A stretch of 64,000 nucleotides of DNA from positions 25,896 through 89,895 of the forward strand of contig DATJPE010000075.1 of NCBI GenBank assembly GCA_035506535.1. The letters are read 5' to 3'. This DNA comes from Actinomycetes bacterium. Lineage in GTDB: Bacteria; Actinomycetota; Actinomycetes; DATJPE01. Under the pieces are notes generated by a model that had not been told where the DNA came from, did not search any database, and saw only the letters and a program-made list of their open reading frames with translations. The translations under genes were made by a program, and so were the position numbers. Shown in pieces: positions 26,433 to 34,893 of this stretch (position 1 is its first letter; each line of letters starts with the position of its first letter).

Positions 26433-27419
26433 TCAAGGGCGGGGGCACACGACGTGCGGCTCGATGTCGAGGACCGCCTCGTCGCCGTAGGTCTTGCCGA
26501 TGCGCTCGAGGAAGCGCGCCCGCGCGAGCGCGTACTCCTGGGTCCCCACCGTCTCGATCACGTAGGTCGCCAGCAGGGAGCCGACCTGGGCGCAGCGCTG
26601 CGCCGGCAGGTCCCACGCCAGGCCGGCCAGGAAGCCGGCGCGGAAGGCGTCACCCACTCCGGTCGGGTCGACCTTGAGCTCCTCCTCGGGGCAGGTGACG
26701 ACGACCGCCGGCTCGCCACGGCTCTCGACGCGCGCCCCGTCCTTGCCCAAGGTCGTGACCCGTACGCCGACGCGGTCGAGGACCTCCTCCGCCGACCAGC
26801 CGGTCTTCGCCTCGGTCAGCGCGGCCTCGTACTCGTTGGTGAACAGGTACGCCGCCCCGTCGATCAGCTCGCGGATCTCCGGGCCGTCCATCCGGGCCAG
26901 CTGCTGGCTGGGGTCGGCGGCGAAGGGGATGCCGCGCTGGCGGCACTCCTGGGTGTGCCGCAGCATCGCCTCGGGGTCGTTGGCCCCGATGACGACGAGG
27001 TCCAGCCCTCCAACGCGCTCGACGACCGGGCCCAGCTCGATGTCCCGCGCCTCGCTCATGGCTCCCGGGTAGAACGACGCGATCTGGTTGGCGTCGAGGT
27101 CCGTGGTGCAGACGAATCGGGCGGTGTGCCGGACGTCGCTCACGTGAACCGACTCGGTGTCCACGCCGTGGCGCTCCAGCCACGACCGGTAGTCGGCGAA
27201 GTCGGCGCCCACCGCGCCCACGAGGACGGGCCGAAGGCCCAGGCAGGCCATCCCGAAGGCGATGTTGGCGGCCACGCCGCCCCGACGGATGTCGAGGTCC
27301 TCGACCAGGAACGACAACGACACCTTGTCGAGCTTGTCCGCGACGAGGGAGTCGCTGAAGCGCCCCGGGAAGGTCATCAGGTGGTCGGTGGCGATCGAGC
27401 CGGTCACGGCGATGCGCAC
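26433..27419 (-). CDS. PfkB-family carbohydrate kinase, probable adenosine kinase
   Basis: A 328-residue PfkB-type kinase. Substrate-side motifs are RIAVTGSIATDHLM at the start and DIRRGGVAANIAFGMACLG near 45-62; the C-terminal signature DPTGVGDAFRAGFLAG near 250 has the catalytic Asp and anion hole. The GTG at 27419 has AAGGAG 7 nt upstream; the frame runs further upstream but without homology. By start sequence and place in the conserved gene order it corresponds to the mycobacterial adenosine kinase (Rv2202c), which phosphorylates adenosine to AMP. Sequence alone does not exclude another sugar or nucleoside substrate. Confidence 0.85.
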   Translation of the reverse strand: MRIAVTGSIATDHLMTFPGRFSDSLVADKLDKVSLSFLVEDLDIRRGGVAANIAFGMACLGLRPVLVGAVGADFADYRSWLERHGVDTESVHVSDVRHTARFVCTTDLDANQIASFYPGAMSEARDIELGPVVERVGGLDLVVIGANDPEAMLRHTQECRQRGIPFAADPSQQLARMDGPEIRELIDGAAYLFTNEYEAALTEAKTGWSAEEVLDRVGVRVTTLGKDGARVESRGEPAVVVTCPEEELKVDPTGVGDAFRAGFLAGLAWDLPAQRCAQVGSLLATYVIETVGTQEYALARARFLERIGKTYGDEAVLDIEPHVVCPRP

Positions 27420-27495
27420 GCAGCACTCCTTTGGACGCGTTCGGCCGAACGAGGGTACCGGGAACCGCGGGCTCGATCCGTACCGTCCCATCGGC

Positions 27496-28692
27496 ATGAG
27501 GTCCTCCGTCGTGTTGCCGGTCCTCGCCGCGGCCGCCGCCGCGGTGACCGTGGCCGGTGTCGTCGTCATCGGCAACCACGCCAGCCACCCGGGCGCCGGC
27601 GCCACCTCGCTGCGGCCCCTGCGCATCGGTACGTACACCGGCAACGTCCCCGCGGCAGCGGCGGCCGAGCCGTCCGGCACCCGCGCCGGCCGGTACGTGC
27701 TGCGCGCCTCCCTGCCCACCGAGCCGACCCGCGGGCAGGTGTGGGCCCTCGGCCGGGTGAGCGACGCCCGGGCCAAGGTGGTCGCGATCGGCCGCGTGTT
27801 CGGCGTCAGCGGCCCCGTGGTCCACGACGAGCAGGGGTGGAGCATCACGCAGGGCCGCGCGAAGGTGCGCGTCTACGACGCCGCGGGCTCGCCGTGGGCC
27901 TACGTCTCGGACGTTCGGCTGGGCTCCTGCGGCCCGCTCCCGGTCGACGGCTACGCCGCGGACACCTCCGTCGCCTGCGCGGTCTCCTCCGCCCCCGGCG
28001 GACCGAGCGTGAGCGAGGCCCAGGCGCGTCGCGTGGCCGGCCCGCTGCTGGCCCTGCTCGGCCTGTCGGGAGCGACGTACACCGGCGACCCGTCGATGCG
28101 CTGGGTGAGCGCGGACCCGAGCGTGGGGGGCCTGGCCACGACCGGCTTCCCCACCGAGGTCGTGGTCGGTCCCGGCGGATCGGTCAGTGCGGGAGGGTGG
28201 CTGGCGCCGGTCGAGCACGCCCTGCGGGCCGTCGGGACCTATCCCCTGCGCAGCGCGCGGCAGGCCTTCGACGGACTCGCGCTGCTGCCGGTGCCCGAGA
28301 TCGCCTGCCTGGCGGGCGAGCGCTGCCCGGCGAACGTCCCGGTGGTCGTGACGGGTGCGAGGTACGCGCTCATGGCGGCGTGGGAGGACGGGACGGACCC
28401 TCTGCTGGTGCCGGCGTGGAGCTTCCAGGTCGCGGGTGGGGGCGCGGGACCGATCCAGGGCGCGCTCTCCCCTGCGTACGTCGCCGCGCCGCACCCGCCC
28501 ACCGGCGGCGGGGCCACGAGCCCCGGGTCGACCGGCGGCGGTTCCGCCGGCAGCGGTGCCGGCTCGGCCGGCCCGGGCTCCTCGATGCCGGTGAGAAGCG
28601 GCTCCACACCGCCGTACCGGATCACCCCGAGCCCGCCCGTCGCGATCCCAGGCCCTCCGACCTCGCCACAGGTCGTGGGGCACCCGAGCTGA
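27496..28692 (+). CDS. exported or membrane-anchored hypothetical protein with proline/glycine-rich tail
   Basis: A 398-residue protein I do not recognise. The N-terminus (MRSSVVLPVLAAAAAAVTVAGVVVIG) is a signal or anchor helix. A globular region spans about 40-330 with four Cys (GSCGPL, VACAVS, EIACLAGERCP) that could form two disulfides outside the cell. The C-terminal 70 residues are low-complexity Gly/Ser/Pro. The ATG at 27496 lacks a clear ribosome site and is preceded by TACCGT, so it may be leaderless. It diverges from the adenosine kinase gene with 76 bases between. No enzymatic motif is seen. Confidence 0.65.
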   Translation: MRSSVVLPVLAAAAAAVTVAGVVVIGNHASHPGAGATSLRPLRIGTYTGNVPAAAAAEPSGTRAGRYVLRASLPTEPTRGQVWALGRVSDARAKVVAIGRVFGVSGPVVHDEQGWSITQGRAKVRVYDAAGSPWAYVSDVRLGSCGPLPVDGYAADTSVACAVSSAPGGPSVSEAQARRVAGPLLALLGLSGATYTGDPSMRWVSADPSVGGLATTGFPTEVVVGPGGSVSAGGWLAPVEHALRAVGTYPLRSARQAFDGLALLPVPEIACLAGERCPANVPVVVTGARYALMAAWEDGTDPLLVPAWSFQVAGGGAGPIQGALSPAYVAAPHPPTGGGATSPGSTGGGSAGSGAGSAGPGSSMPVRSGSTPPYRITPSPPVAIPGPPTSPQVVGHPS

Positions 28693-28751
28693 CGAGGCCC
28701 GTTGACCCCACCCGGTCGCGCTGCGACCATCCGCTGGTCGAAGGGAGAAGG

Positions 28752-29726
28752 ATGCAGCGTCTGCGCATCGGGACGAGTGATGTCGAGATCTCGGCGATCG
28801 GTCTCGGCGGCGCATGGCTCGGCCACGACGCCGACGACGCATCGCAGGTCACGCGGGCCAACGCGGTGCTGCACGCCGCAGACGAGTCCGGCGTCAACTG
28901 GGTGGACACTTCGGAGAACTACTTCGACACCAAGAACGAGGCGGTCATCGGCGCCGCGCTGCAAGCGATGCCTGGACCCTTCCTCGTCTGCTCGAAGGCC
29001 GCTCCGGGCGCGGTCCACAGCGGCGGCGGAAGCGGCTTTCGACCCGAGCAGATCCGTCGGGCCTGCGAGAACAGCCTGCGGCGCCTCGGCAGGGACCACC
29101 TCGACATCTACCTGCTGCACTGGCCGGACCGGACCGGCGTGCCCCTGGAGGACACCTGGGGGGCGATGGCCTCGCTGGTCGACGACGGCCGGGTCCGCAC
29201 CATCGGCCTGTCGAACTACGCGCAGGAGGACGTCGCCCGCTGCCACGGGGAACGCCCGGTCGACCTGATCCAGACCGGTCTCAGCGTGATCGACTACGTG
29301 GACAGCCGAGACATGATCGCCTGGTGCGGGCGCCAGGGCATCGCCGTCACCATCTACGAACCGCTCGCGGGCGGGCTGCTGACCGACACGTCGTTCGAGC
29401 AGGTACGCCAACGCTGGATCGGCACCCCCTGGGAGGACCTGACCGTCTACCCGGAGCTGATGTGTCTGGAGAACGCCGAGGTGGTGCGTCAGATCGTCGG
29501 CGGCCTTCGGCGCATCGCCGACCGGGTCGATGCGAGCGTCGCCCAGGTCGCCCTCGCCTGGGTCCTGCACCAGCCAGGCGTCACGTCGGCCATCGCGGGG
29601 TCGAGCAGCCCCGAGCGGGCGCGATCGAACGCAGGCGCCGCGGACCTGAACCTGCCCGACGATGCGTGGGCGATGATCGAGGACCAGCTGGTTCCCCTTG
29701 CGAGTCAGCTCGCCGGGCGCACCTGA
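28752..29726 (+). CDS. aldo/keto reductase
   Basis: A 324-residue NADPH-dependent oxidoreductase of the AKR fold (TIM barrel). The catalytic set is visible: Asp and Tyr in NWVDTSENYFDTKNE (about residues 48-62), Lys in LVCSKAAPG and His in IYLLHWPDR. The C-terminal VTSAIAGSSSPERARSN is the cofactor-binding end. The ATG at 28752 follows GGGAGAAGG. It forms its own unit, convergent with the Fe-S protein gene. The substrate is not predictable; it is distinct from the second aldo/keto reductase at 37.7 kb. Confidence 0.88.
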   Translation: MQRLRIGTSDVEISAIGLGGAWLGHDADDASQVTRANAVLHAADESGVNWVDTSENYFDTKNEAVIGAALQAMPGPFLVCSKAAPGAVHSGGGSGFRPEQIRRACENSLRRLGRDHLDIYLLHWPDRTGVPLEDTWGAMASLVDDGRVRTIGLSNYAQEDVARCHGERPVDLIQTGLSVIDYVDSRDMIAWCGRQGIAVTIYEPLAGGLLTDTSFEQVRQRWIGTPWEDLTVYPELMCLENAEVVRQIVGGLRRIADRVDASVAQVALAWVLHQPGVTSAIAGSSSPERARSNAGAADLNLPDDAWAMIEDQLVPLASQLAGRT

Positions 29727-29774
29727 GATCGGCCGACCTCGAAAGGGAAATCGCCGCAGGCGTTTGAGGTCGAC

Positions 29775-30125
29775 TCAGTGGAAGGAGTCGCCGCAGGCGC
29801 AGGAGCCGGTGGCGTTGGGGTTGTCGATGGTGAACCCCTGCTTCTCGATCGTGTCGACGAAGTCGATCGTGGCGCCGTTGAGGTACGGGACGCTCATCCG
29901 GTCGACGACGACGTTGACGCCGCCGAAGTCCTTGACGACGTCGCCGTCGAGCGCGCGCTCGTCGAAGAACAGCTGGTAGCGCAGGCCCGAGCAGCCGCCG
30001 GGCTGCACCGCGATCCGCAGGGCCAGGTCGTCACGGCCCTCCTGCTCGAGCAGCGAGCGCACCTTCGAGGCGGCCGCGTCGGTGACGATGACGCCGCTGG
30101 TCGCGGTCTCGTCCTGGATCGTCAT
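29775..30125 (-). CDS. erpA: HesB/IscA-type iron-sulfur insertion protein
   Basis: A 116-residue A-type carrier of Fe-S clusters. The three ligand Cys are in QPGGCSGLRY (about 45) and the C-terminal GSCACGDSF (about 109 and 111). The sequence IVTDAAASKVRSLL at the N-terminus is typical. It delivers clusters to target enzymes; in this window QcrA and quinolinate synthase NadA need Fe-S clusters. The ATG at 30125 has AAGGAG 8 nt upstream; the longer frame has no family sequence. It corresponds in gene order to Rv2204c. The symbol erpA is by family resemblance. Confidence 0.9.
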   Translation of the reverse strand: MTIQDETATSGVIVTDAAASKVRSLLEQEGRDDLALRIAVQPGGCSGLRYQLFFDERALDGDVVKDFGGVNVVVDRMSVPYLNGATIDFVDTIEKQGFTIDNPNATGSCACGDSFH

Positions 30126-30194
30126 CGAGAACTCCTTGAGCGTGTCGACTGGTACCGAGCGGGCAACACCCGCGCGTGGCGGAACATTCCCATG

Positions 30195-30236
30195 GTCGCA
30201 CACGGGGGCGACGCCGACCTGCCGTCGCACACGGGG
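30195..30236. repeat. pair of 13-bp direct repeats upstream of the Fe-S protein gene
   Basis: GTCGCACACGGGG occurs at 30195-30207 and again at 30224-30236, 29 bases apart, in the region between the glycerate kinase gene end and the HesB/IscA-type gene start (both minus strand). Exact 13-base repetition in a 129-base gap is unlikely by chance even at this GC content. It could be a regulator site pair or a small duplication. No known Fe-S regulator consensus is recognised in it. Confidence 0.4.
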
Positions 30237-30254
30237 CGACCCCGACCCGGGCGG

Positions 30255-31295
30255 CTAGGCCCGCGGTGACCACTCGCGGGCGACGCGGACCGCGAGGGTC
30301 TCGAGCAGCTCGGCAGGGCGGTCGAGCGCCTGGGTGCGGCCGAAGGTCTCGACCAGGGTGTAGACGGAATCGATCCCCGCGGCGGCGTACTCACGGCGCC
30401 CCACCACGCTGTCCCCCGCGACGACGACGCACGGCCGGCCGGCCCGCTGGGCGGCCCAGGCCACCCCGCGGGGCACCTTCCCCAGCAGCGAGGTGGCGTC
30501 CAGGCGACCCTCGCCGGTCACCAGCAGGTCGGCGTTCTCGGCCCGGCCCGGCAGGTCCACCGCGTCGACCACGGTCTGGACCCCGCTGACCCGTCGCCCG
30601 CCCAGGAGCAGGAGCCCGTACGCCGTCCCGCCGCCCGCGCCCGAGCCCGGGGCCTCCGGGTCGCCTCGGGTCTCGGCGACCCATGCCGTCAACCGGCGCT
30701 CGAGCTCCTCGACCTGTGCCGGGTCGGCACCCTTCTGCGGCCCGAACGTCGCCGCGGCCCCGTGGTGGCCGAGCAGCGGGCTGTCGACGTCGGTCGCGAC
30801 CACGAGCTCGACGTCCGCCGGCCACGCCCCGGTCCCACCGAGGGCGGCCACGAGCCCACGGCCGCCGTCGGTGCACGCGCTGCCGCCGACCCCGACCACG
30901 ACCGTGGCGGCCCCCGCGTCGAGCGCGACGCGCAGCAGGTCGGCGACGCCGGCCGAGGTCGCGTCGAGCGGAGCACGTACGCCCTCGGGCAGCGCCTGCA
31001 GGCCGCACGCCTGGGCGGACTCCACGTAGGCCGTGGTGGCACGCGAGCCCTGCACCACGAGGACGGCGGCGGGTGTCGGGTCGCCCAGGGGTCCGCCGGC
31101 GGTCACCGCGAGCAGCTCGCCGCCGAGGGCGGCGTGCAGCACGTCGACGAAGCCGGGCCCGCCGTCCGAGAGCGGCAGCTCGACGGCGTCGACCCAGGGC
31201 GCCCCGAGGGCCCAGCCGCGCGCGAGGGCGGCGGCGACCTCGCGGGCGGAGAGCGTTCCCGCCCACTTGTCCGGGGCGAGCAGCACGCGCGTCAC
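30255..31295 (-). CDS. glycerate kinase (GlxK/GarK family)
   Basis: A 346-residue glycerate kinase type I. Recognisable segments are VLLAPDKWAGTLSAREVA at the N-terminus, ELPLSDGGPGFVDVL, VVVGVGGSACTDGGRGL and LLVTGEGRLDATSLLGKVP near 240-258, the nucleotide and glycerate-binding loops. It converts glycerate to 2- or 3-phosphoglycerate, entering glycolysis. The GTG at 31295 is 51 bases from the divergent nadA start. It corresponds in position to Rv2205c. Confidence 0.88.
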   Translation of the reverse strand: MTRVLLAPDKWAGTLSAREVAAALARGWALGAPWVDAVELPLSDGGPGFVDVLHAALGGELLAVTAGGPLGDPTPAAVLVVQGSRATTAYVESAQACGLQALPEGVRAPLDATSAGVADLLRVALDAGAATVVVGVGGSACTDGGRGLVAALGGTGAWPADVELVVATDVDSPLLGHHGAAATFGPQKGADPAQVEELERRLTAWVAETRGDPEAPGSGAGGGTAYGLLLLGGRRVSGVQTVVDAVDLPGRAENADLLVTGEGRLDATSLLGKVPRGVAWAAQRAGRPCVVVAGDSVVGRREYAAAGIDSVYTLVETFGRTQALDRPAELLETLAVRVAREWSPRA

Positions 31296-31346
31296 CGGCG
31301 GATCCTAGGCCGGGCTGCCTCGGCCGAGGTGTGACAGCATCGAGGA

Positions 31347-32531
31347 GTGAGCACGGCGACGCCCCTCCAGCTGCTGCTGCTCGGCCACGGCGCCGACCCC
31401 GACAGCGAGCGCGGGGTGGACTGTCCGGGCGCCCTCCCGCCAGCGTCGGACCCCGATCTGGTCGAGCGGGCCCGGGCCGCCAAGGCACGCCTCGGCGAGC
31501 GGGTCTTCGTCCTCGGCCACCACTACCAGCGCGACGAGGTGATCGCCCTCGCCGACGTGACGGGCGACTCCTTCAAGCTGGCCCGCGAGGCCGCGGCGCG
31601 CCCGCAGGCGCCGTACATCGTCTTCTGCGGCGTGCACTTCATGGCCGAGTCGGCCGACATCCTGACGAGCGACCAGCAGCAGGTCGTGCTCCCCGACCTG
31701 GCCGCGGGCTGCTCGATGGCGGACATGGCCGCGATCGGCCAGGTCGAGGACGCCTGGGACACCCTCGCCGACGCCGGGCTGGAGAAGAGCACGGTCCCGG
31801 TGACGTACATGAACTCCACCGCCGCCATCAAGGCCTTCACCGGGCGGCACGGCGGCACTGTCTGCACCTCCTCGAACGCCCGGCGGGCCCTCGACTGGGC
31901 CTTCGAGCACGGCGACCGGGTGCTCTTCCTGCCGGACCAGCACCTGGGGCGCAACACGGCGGTGCTCGAGCTCGGGATGTCCCTCGGCGACTGCGTGGTC
32001 TACGACCCGCACCGCCCCGGCGGCGGGCTGACGGCCGGGCAGCTGCGCGACGCGAGGATGGTCCTGTGGAAGGGCCACTGCTCGGTGCATGGCCGCTTCC
32101 CCGCCGACGCCGTCGACGAGGTCCGGGAGCGCATCCCCGGGATCCGGGTGATCGTGCACCCGGAGTGCACGTACGACGTCGTGACGAAGGCGGACCTGGT
32201 CGGGTCCACCGAGGCCATCATCGCCGCGATCGAGAACGCGCCTGCGGGCTCGGCCTGGGCGGTAGGGACCGAGCTCAACCTCGTCCAGCGGCTGGCCCTG
32301 CAGCACCCGGAGCAGACGGTGGTGTTCCTGGACCGCACCGTGTGCTTCTGCTCGACGATGAACCGCATCGACCTGCCGCACCTCGTCTGGGCGCTGGAGA
32401 ACCTCGGCGAGGGCCGGGTCGTCAACCGGATCAGCGTGGATCCCGACGTGGCCCACTGGGCGAGGGTGGCCCTGGACCGGATGCTCGCCCTGCCGGGGGT
32501 CGCGGCGGTGCCGGCCCAGCCCGTCGACTGA
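31347..32531 (+). CDS. nadA: quinolinate synthase A
   Basis: A 394-residue [4Fe-4S] enzyme that condenses iminoaspartate with dihydroxyacetone phosphate to quinolinate in NAD synthesis. It has three pseudo-repeated domains; motifs include VLGHHYQRDEVIALAD (about 54-69), CGVHFMAESADIL (about 93-105), the first cluster Cys in AAGCSMADM, HPECTYDVV (second Cys) and TVCFCSTMNRIDL (third). The GTG start is close to the divergent glycerate kinase gene. nadB and nadC are not in the window, which is unusual because they often form one operon. Confidence 0.93.
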   Translation: MSTATPLQLLLLGHGADPDSERGVDCPGALPPASDPDLVERARAAKARLGERVFVLGHHYQRDEVIALADVTGDSFKLAREAAARPQAPYIVFCGVHFMAESADILTSDQQQVVLPDLAAGCSMADMAAIGQVEDAWDTLADAGLEKSTVPVTYMNSTAAIKAFTGRHGGTVCTSSNARRALDWAFEHGDRVLFLPDQHLGRNTAVLELGMSLGDCVVYDPHRPGGGLTAGQLRDARMVLWKGHCSVHGRFPADAVDEVRERIPGIRVIVHPECTYDVVTKADLVGSTEAIIAAIENAPAGSAWAVGTELNLVQRLALQHPEQTVVFLDRTVCFCSTMNRIDLPHLVWALENLGEGRVVNRISVDPDVAHWARVALDRMLALPGVAAVPAQPVD

Positions 32532-32546
32532 TCTACCCTCGTCCCC

Positions 32547-33134
32547 GTGTTCAGACGTCGGGCCTCGGAGGCTCCCGCACCGGAGTCCACCCCCTCCCTG
32601 GCGGGCAAGGGCCGGCCCACGCCGACCCGCAAGTCCGCCGAGGCGGCCCGAGCCGCCCGCGTGAAGCCGCCCAAGAACTCCCGGGAGGCTCGCAAGCTCG
32701 ACCGGCAACGGGCCAGCGCGCAGCGGCTGGAGGCCCGCCGGGCGGCGGCCGAGGGCGACCCGCGCTACCTGCCGGCCCGCGACCGCGGCCCCGTGCGCAA
32801 GTGGGTGCGCGACTTCGTCGACGCGCGCTGGACGGTCAACGAGTGGCTGCTGCCCGGCACCGGCGCCGCCTGGCTGTTCGGCATCCTGTACCACCCGCTG
32901 TTCACGCTGTTCTACGTGCTGCTCGCGTCCGCACTCATGGACAGCCTGCTCATCGCACGCGGCATCCGGCACGGGGTCCGCGAGCGCTTCCCCGACGAGC
33001 CGCTCAAGGGCCTGCGCATGTACGGCGTCCTGCGCTCCACCCAGTTCCGGCGGCTGCGCATCCCCAAGCCCACGGTGCCTCGGCAGAGCATCCTCGTCGG
33101 GCGTCGAAAGACCAAGGAGCCGCCGCGCCCCTAG
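32547..33134 (+). CDS. DUF3043 domain membrane protein
   Basis: A 195-residue protein of the actinobacterial DUF3043 family (mycobacterial Rv2206 by position). The N-terminal 75 residues are highly basic and disordered (GKGRPTPTRKSAEAARAARV), then DPRYLPARDRGPVRKWVRDFVDARW, two membrane helices (about 105-150) and a basic tail with RLRIPKPTV. The GTG at 32547 lies 8 bases after TACCCT, so the message may be leaderless. The function is unknown. The positive N-terminus could bind nucleic acid or lipids at the membrane. Confidence 0.88.
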   Translation: MFRRRASEAPAPESTPSLAGKGRPTPTRKSAEAARAARVKPPKNSREARKLDRQRASAQRLEARRAAAEGDPRYLPARDRGPVRKWVRDFVDARWTVNEWLLPGTGAAWLFGILYHPLFTLFYVLLASALMDSLLIARGIRHGVRERFPDEPLKGLRMYGVLRSTQFRRLRIPKPTVPRQSILVGRRKTKEPPRP

Positions 33135-33218
33135 GCCGGCAACGGGTCGAAGGGCCCTGGCTGGCGGCCTCGACGGGTGCTCACATGGGCATCGACGTCG
33201 AGGCGGGCAGCGTGGGTG

Positions 33219-34619
33219 ATGAGCGGCAGGCGACCCATCGGAGCGGTGGACAGCATCTGGCTGGCCATGGACCGGCCGGCCAACCTCATGGTCATCGACT
33301 CCGTCATGTGGTTCGACGAGCCGGTGGACTGGGAGCGGCTGACGGCGGTCGTCCGGCGTCGCCTGGTTGACCGCTACCCGGTGTTCCGCCAGCGCCCGGT
33401 CGAGGCCTCGACCCCGCTGGGAATGCCGCACTGGGAGGACGACCCCGACTTCTCGCTGGACCGGCACCTGCGCCGAGTCGCGCTGCGGGGACCCGGGGAC
33501 GACGGGTGCCTGCAGGATTACGTGGAGCAGCAGATGAGTCAGCCTCTCGACCGCCGGCACCCCCTGTGGGAGCTGCACTTCGTCGACGGGTACCTCGGCG
33601 GCTCGGTCGTCATCAGCAGGTTCCATCACTCCCTCGCCGACGGGATCGCGCTGACCCATGTGCTGCTCTCACTCACCGACGCCGACCCGACCGCGGACCT
33701 CGAGGAGCTCGAGGCGCCGCGAGGGACGGCGGCTCCGGCCGGGCGGGGCTGGTTGTCTGGTCCCGCCGCCTGGGTGAGCGACACCGCGGCCGCGGGGTTG
33801 CGCGAGGCGCGGCAGCTGATCTCGGCACTGCCGGACGCAGCGAACCCGCTGCTGGCACTCGACGTCCTCAAGCTGGGCCTGCAGACGGGGCAGATCGCCG
33901 ACAAGCTGTTCCTGGGGACCAACCCCGACACCCCGTTGAGCGGGACCCCCGGTGTGCCGAAGCGCGCCGTGTGGTCGCGGCCGAGGTTCATCTCCGACGT
34001 CAAGCGCATCAGCCACCTGGCGGGCGCCACCGTCAACGACGTCCTCGTCGCCGCGGTCTCGGGAGCCCTCACCGCCTACCTCGTCGACCACGGGGGCGAC
34101 CCGGTGGACCTCACGACCATGGTCCCGGTCAACCTCCGGCCCCTGGACCGGCCGCTGCCACCCTTCCTGGGCAACAAGTTCGCTCTCGTGATGTTGCCCC
34201 TGCCCACCGGGGTTCGGGCACCTCTCCAGCGGCTCTCCGAGACCAAGCGCCGGATGGACTCGATCAAGAGCTCGCCGGAGGCGGTACTGACCTTCGGGAT
34301 CGTCAACGCCATCGGGCGGACCACACCCGAGCTCGCCCGCGTCGCCATCGACTTCTTCGCCGGGAAGACGATCGGGGTGACGACGAACGTGCCAGGCCCT
34401 CTGGTCGGGCGTTACGTCGCAGGCAGCCGCATCGCCGGCGTCCTCGGCTGGGTGCCGGGATCCGGTCGCCAGACCGTCGGGATCTGCATCTTCAGCTACG
34501 ACCGGACGGTGCGTGTCGGTTTCAAGGTCGACGCGGGTGTGGTGCCCGACCCCGAGAAGCTCGTGCACGCCTTCGACGAGGAGATGGATGTCCTGCTGCG
34601 GATGGCCCAGGCCGCCTGA
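33219..34619 (+). CDS. WS/DGAT wax ester synthase/diacylglycerol acyltransferase
   Basis: A 466-residue acyltransferase that makes storage wax esters or triacylglycerol from acyl-CoA. It has the catalytic HHSLADG motif (HHxxxDG, about residues 132-138), SIWLAMDRPANLM near the start, GATVNDVLVAAVSGAL and the LGNKFALVMLPLP and NVPGPLV segments that are conserved in bacterial WS/DGATs. The ATG at 33219 is chosen; a GTG 14 codons upstream is possible. It is first in a same-strand series with a small SRPBCC-like protein, a GMC oxidoreductase, a hydrolase and an aldo/keto reductase, suggesting lipid or sterol-like metabolism. Confidence 0.92.
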   Translation: MSGRRPIGAVDSIWLAMDRPANLMVIDSVMWFDEPVDWERLTAVVRRRLVDRYPVFRQRPVEASTPLGMPHWEDDPDFSLDRHLRRVALRGPGDDGCLQDYVEQQMSQPLDRRHPLWELHFVDGYLGGSVVISRFHHSLADGIALTHVLLSLTDADPTADLEELEAPRGTAAPAGRGWLSGPAAWVSDTAAAGLREARQLISALPDAANPLLALDVLKLGLQTGQIADKLFLGTNPDTPLSGTPGVPKRAVWSRPRFISDVKRISHLAGATVNDVLVAAVSGALTAYLVDHGGDPVDLTTMVPVNLRPLDRPLPPFLGNKFALVMLPLPTGVRAPLQRLSETKRRMDSIKSSPEAVLTFGIVNAIGRTTPELARVAIDFFAGKTIGVTTNVPGPLVGRYVAGSRIAGVLGWVPGSGRQTVGICIFSYDRTVRVGFKVDAGVVPDPEKLVHAFDEEMDVLLRMAQAA

Positions 34620-34644
34620 GGCGACCGCACCCGAAAGGAGCGTC

Positions 34645-34893
34645 ATGCCCACCGACACGGCCAGCCGGACCATCACCGTCGACGCCTGGCACCTCCTCGA
34701 GGGAGGGCTGCAGACCGGCCAGGACGGGCGGTACACCCTGCGACGCAGGGGGGCCGCTTCGACCGAGGTCTCCTTCGAGCTCACGGTGAGCCACAATCTG
34801 CCCCTCCCCGGCTTCGTCCGTCGACGCGTCATCGGAGGGCTCGTGTCCAGCACGGTCACCGGGCTCAAGGCCTACCTGGAGGATGCCGCATGA
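34645..34893 (+). CDS. short SRPBCC-like protein with an apparent internal deletion
   Basis: An 82-residue protein with a good ribosome site (GAAAGGAG 6 nt upstream of the ATG). Residues 1-15 (ASRTITVDA) resemble the first strand of actinobacterial SRPBCC (START-like) proteins, and residues 20-82 (DGRYTLRRRG, TEVSFELTVSH, PGFVRRRVIGG, LKAYLEDA) resemble their C-terminal half with the long last helix. A normal member has about 140-150 residues, so roughly 60-70 central residues forming most of the ligand cavity are missing. Translation is coupled to the GMC oxidoreductase (ATGA overlap). It could be a remnant or a mini-domain partner. The family match is from memory and is not certain. Confidence 0.6.
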   Translation: MPTDTASRTITVDAWHLLEGGLQTGQDGRYTLRRRGAASTEVSFELTVSHNLPLPGFVRRRVIGGLVSSTVTGLKAYLEDAA

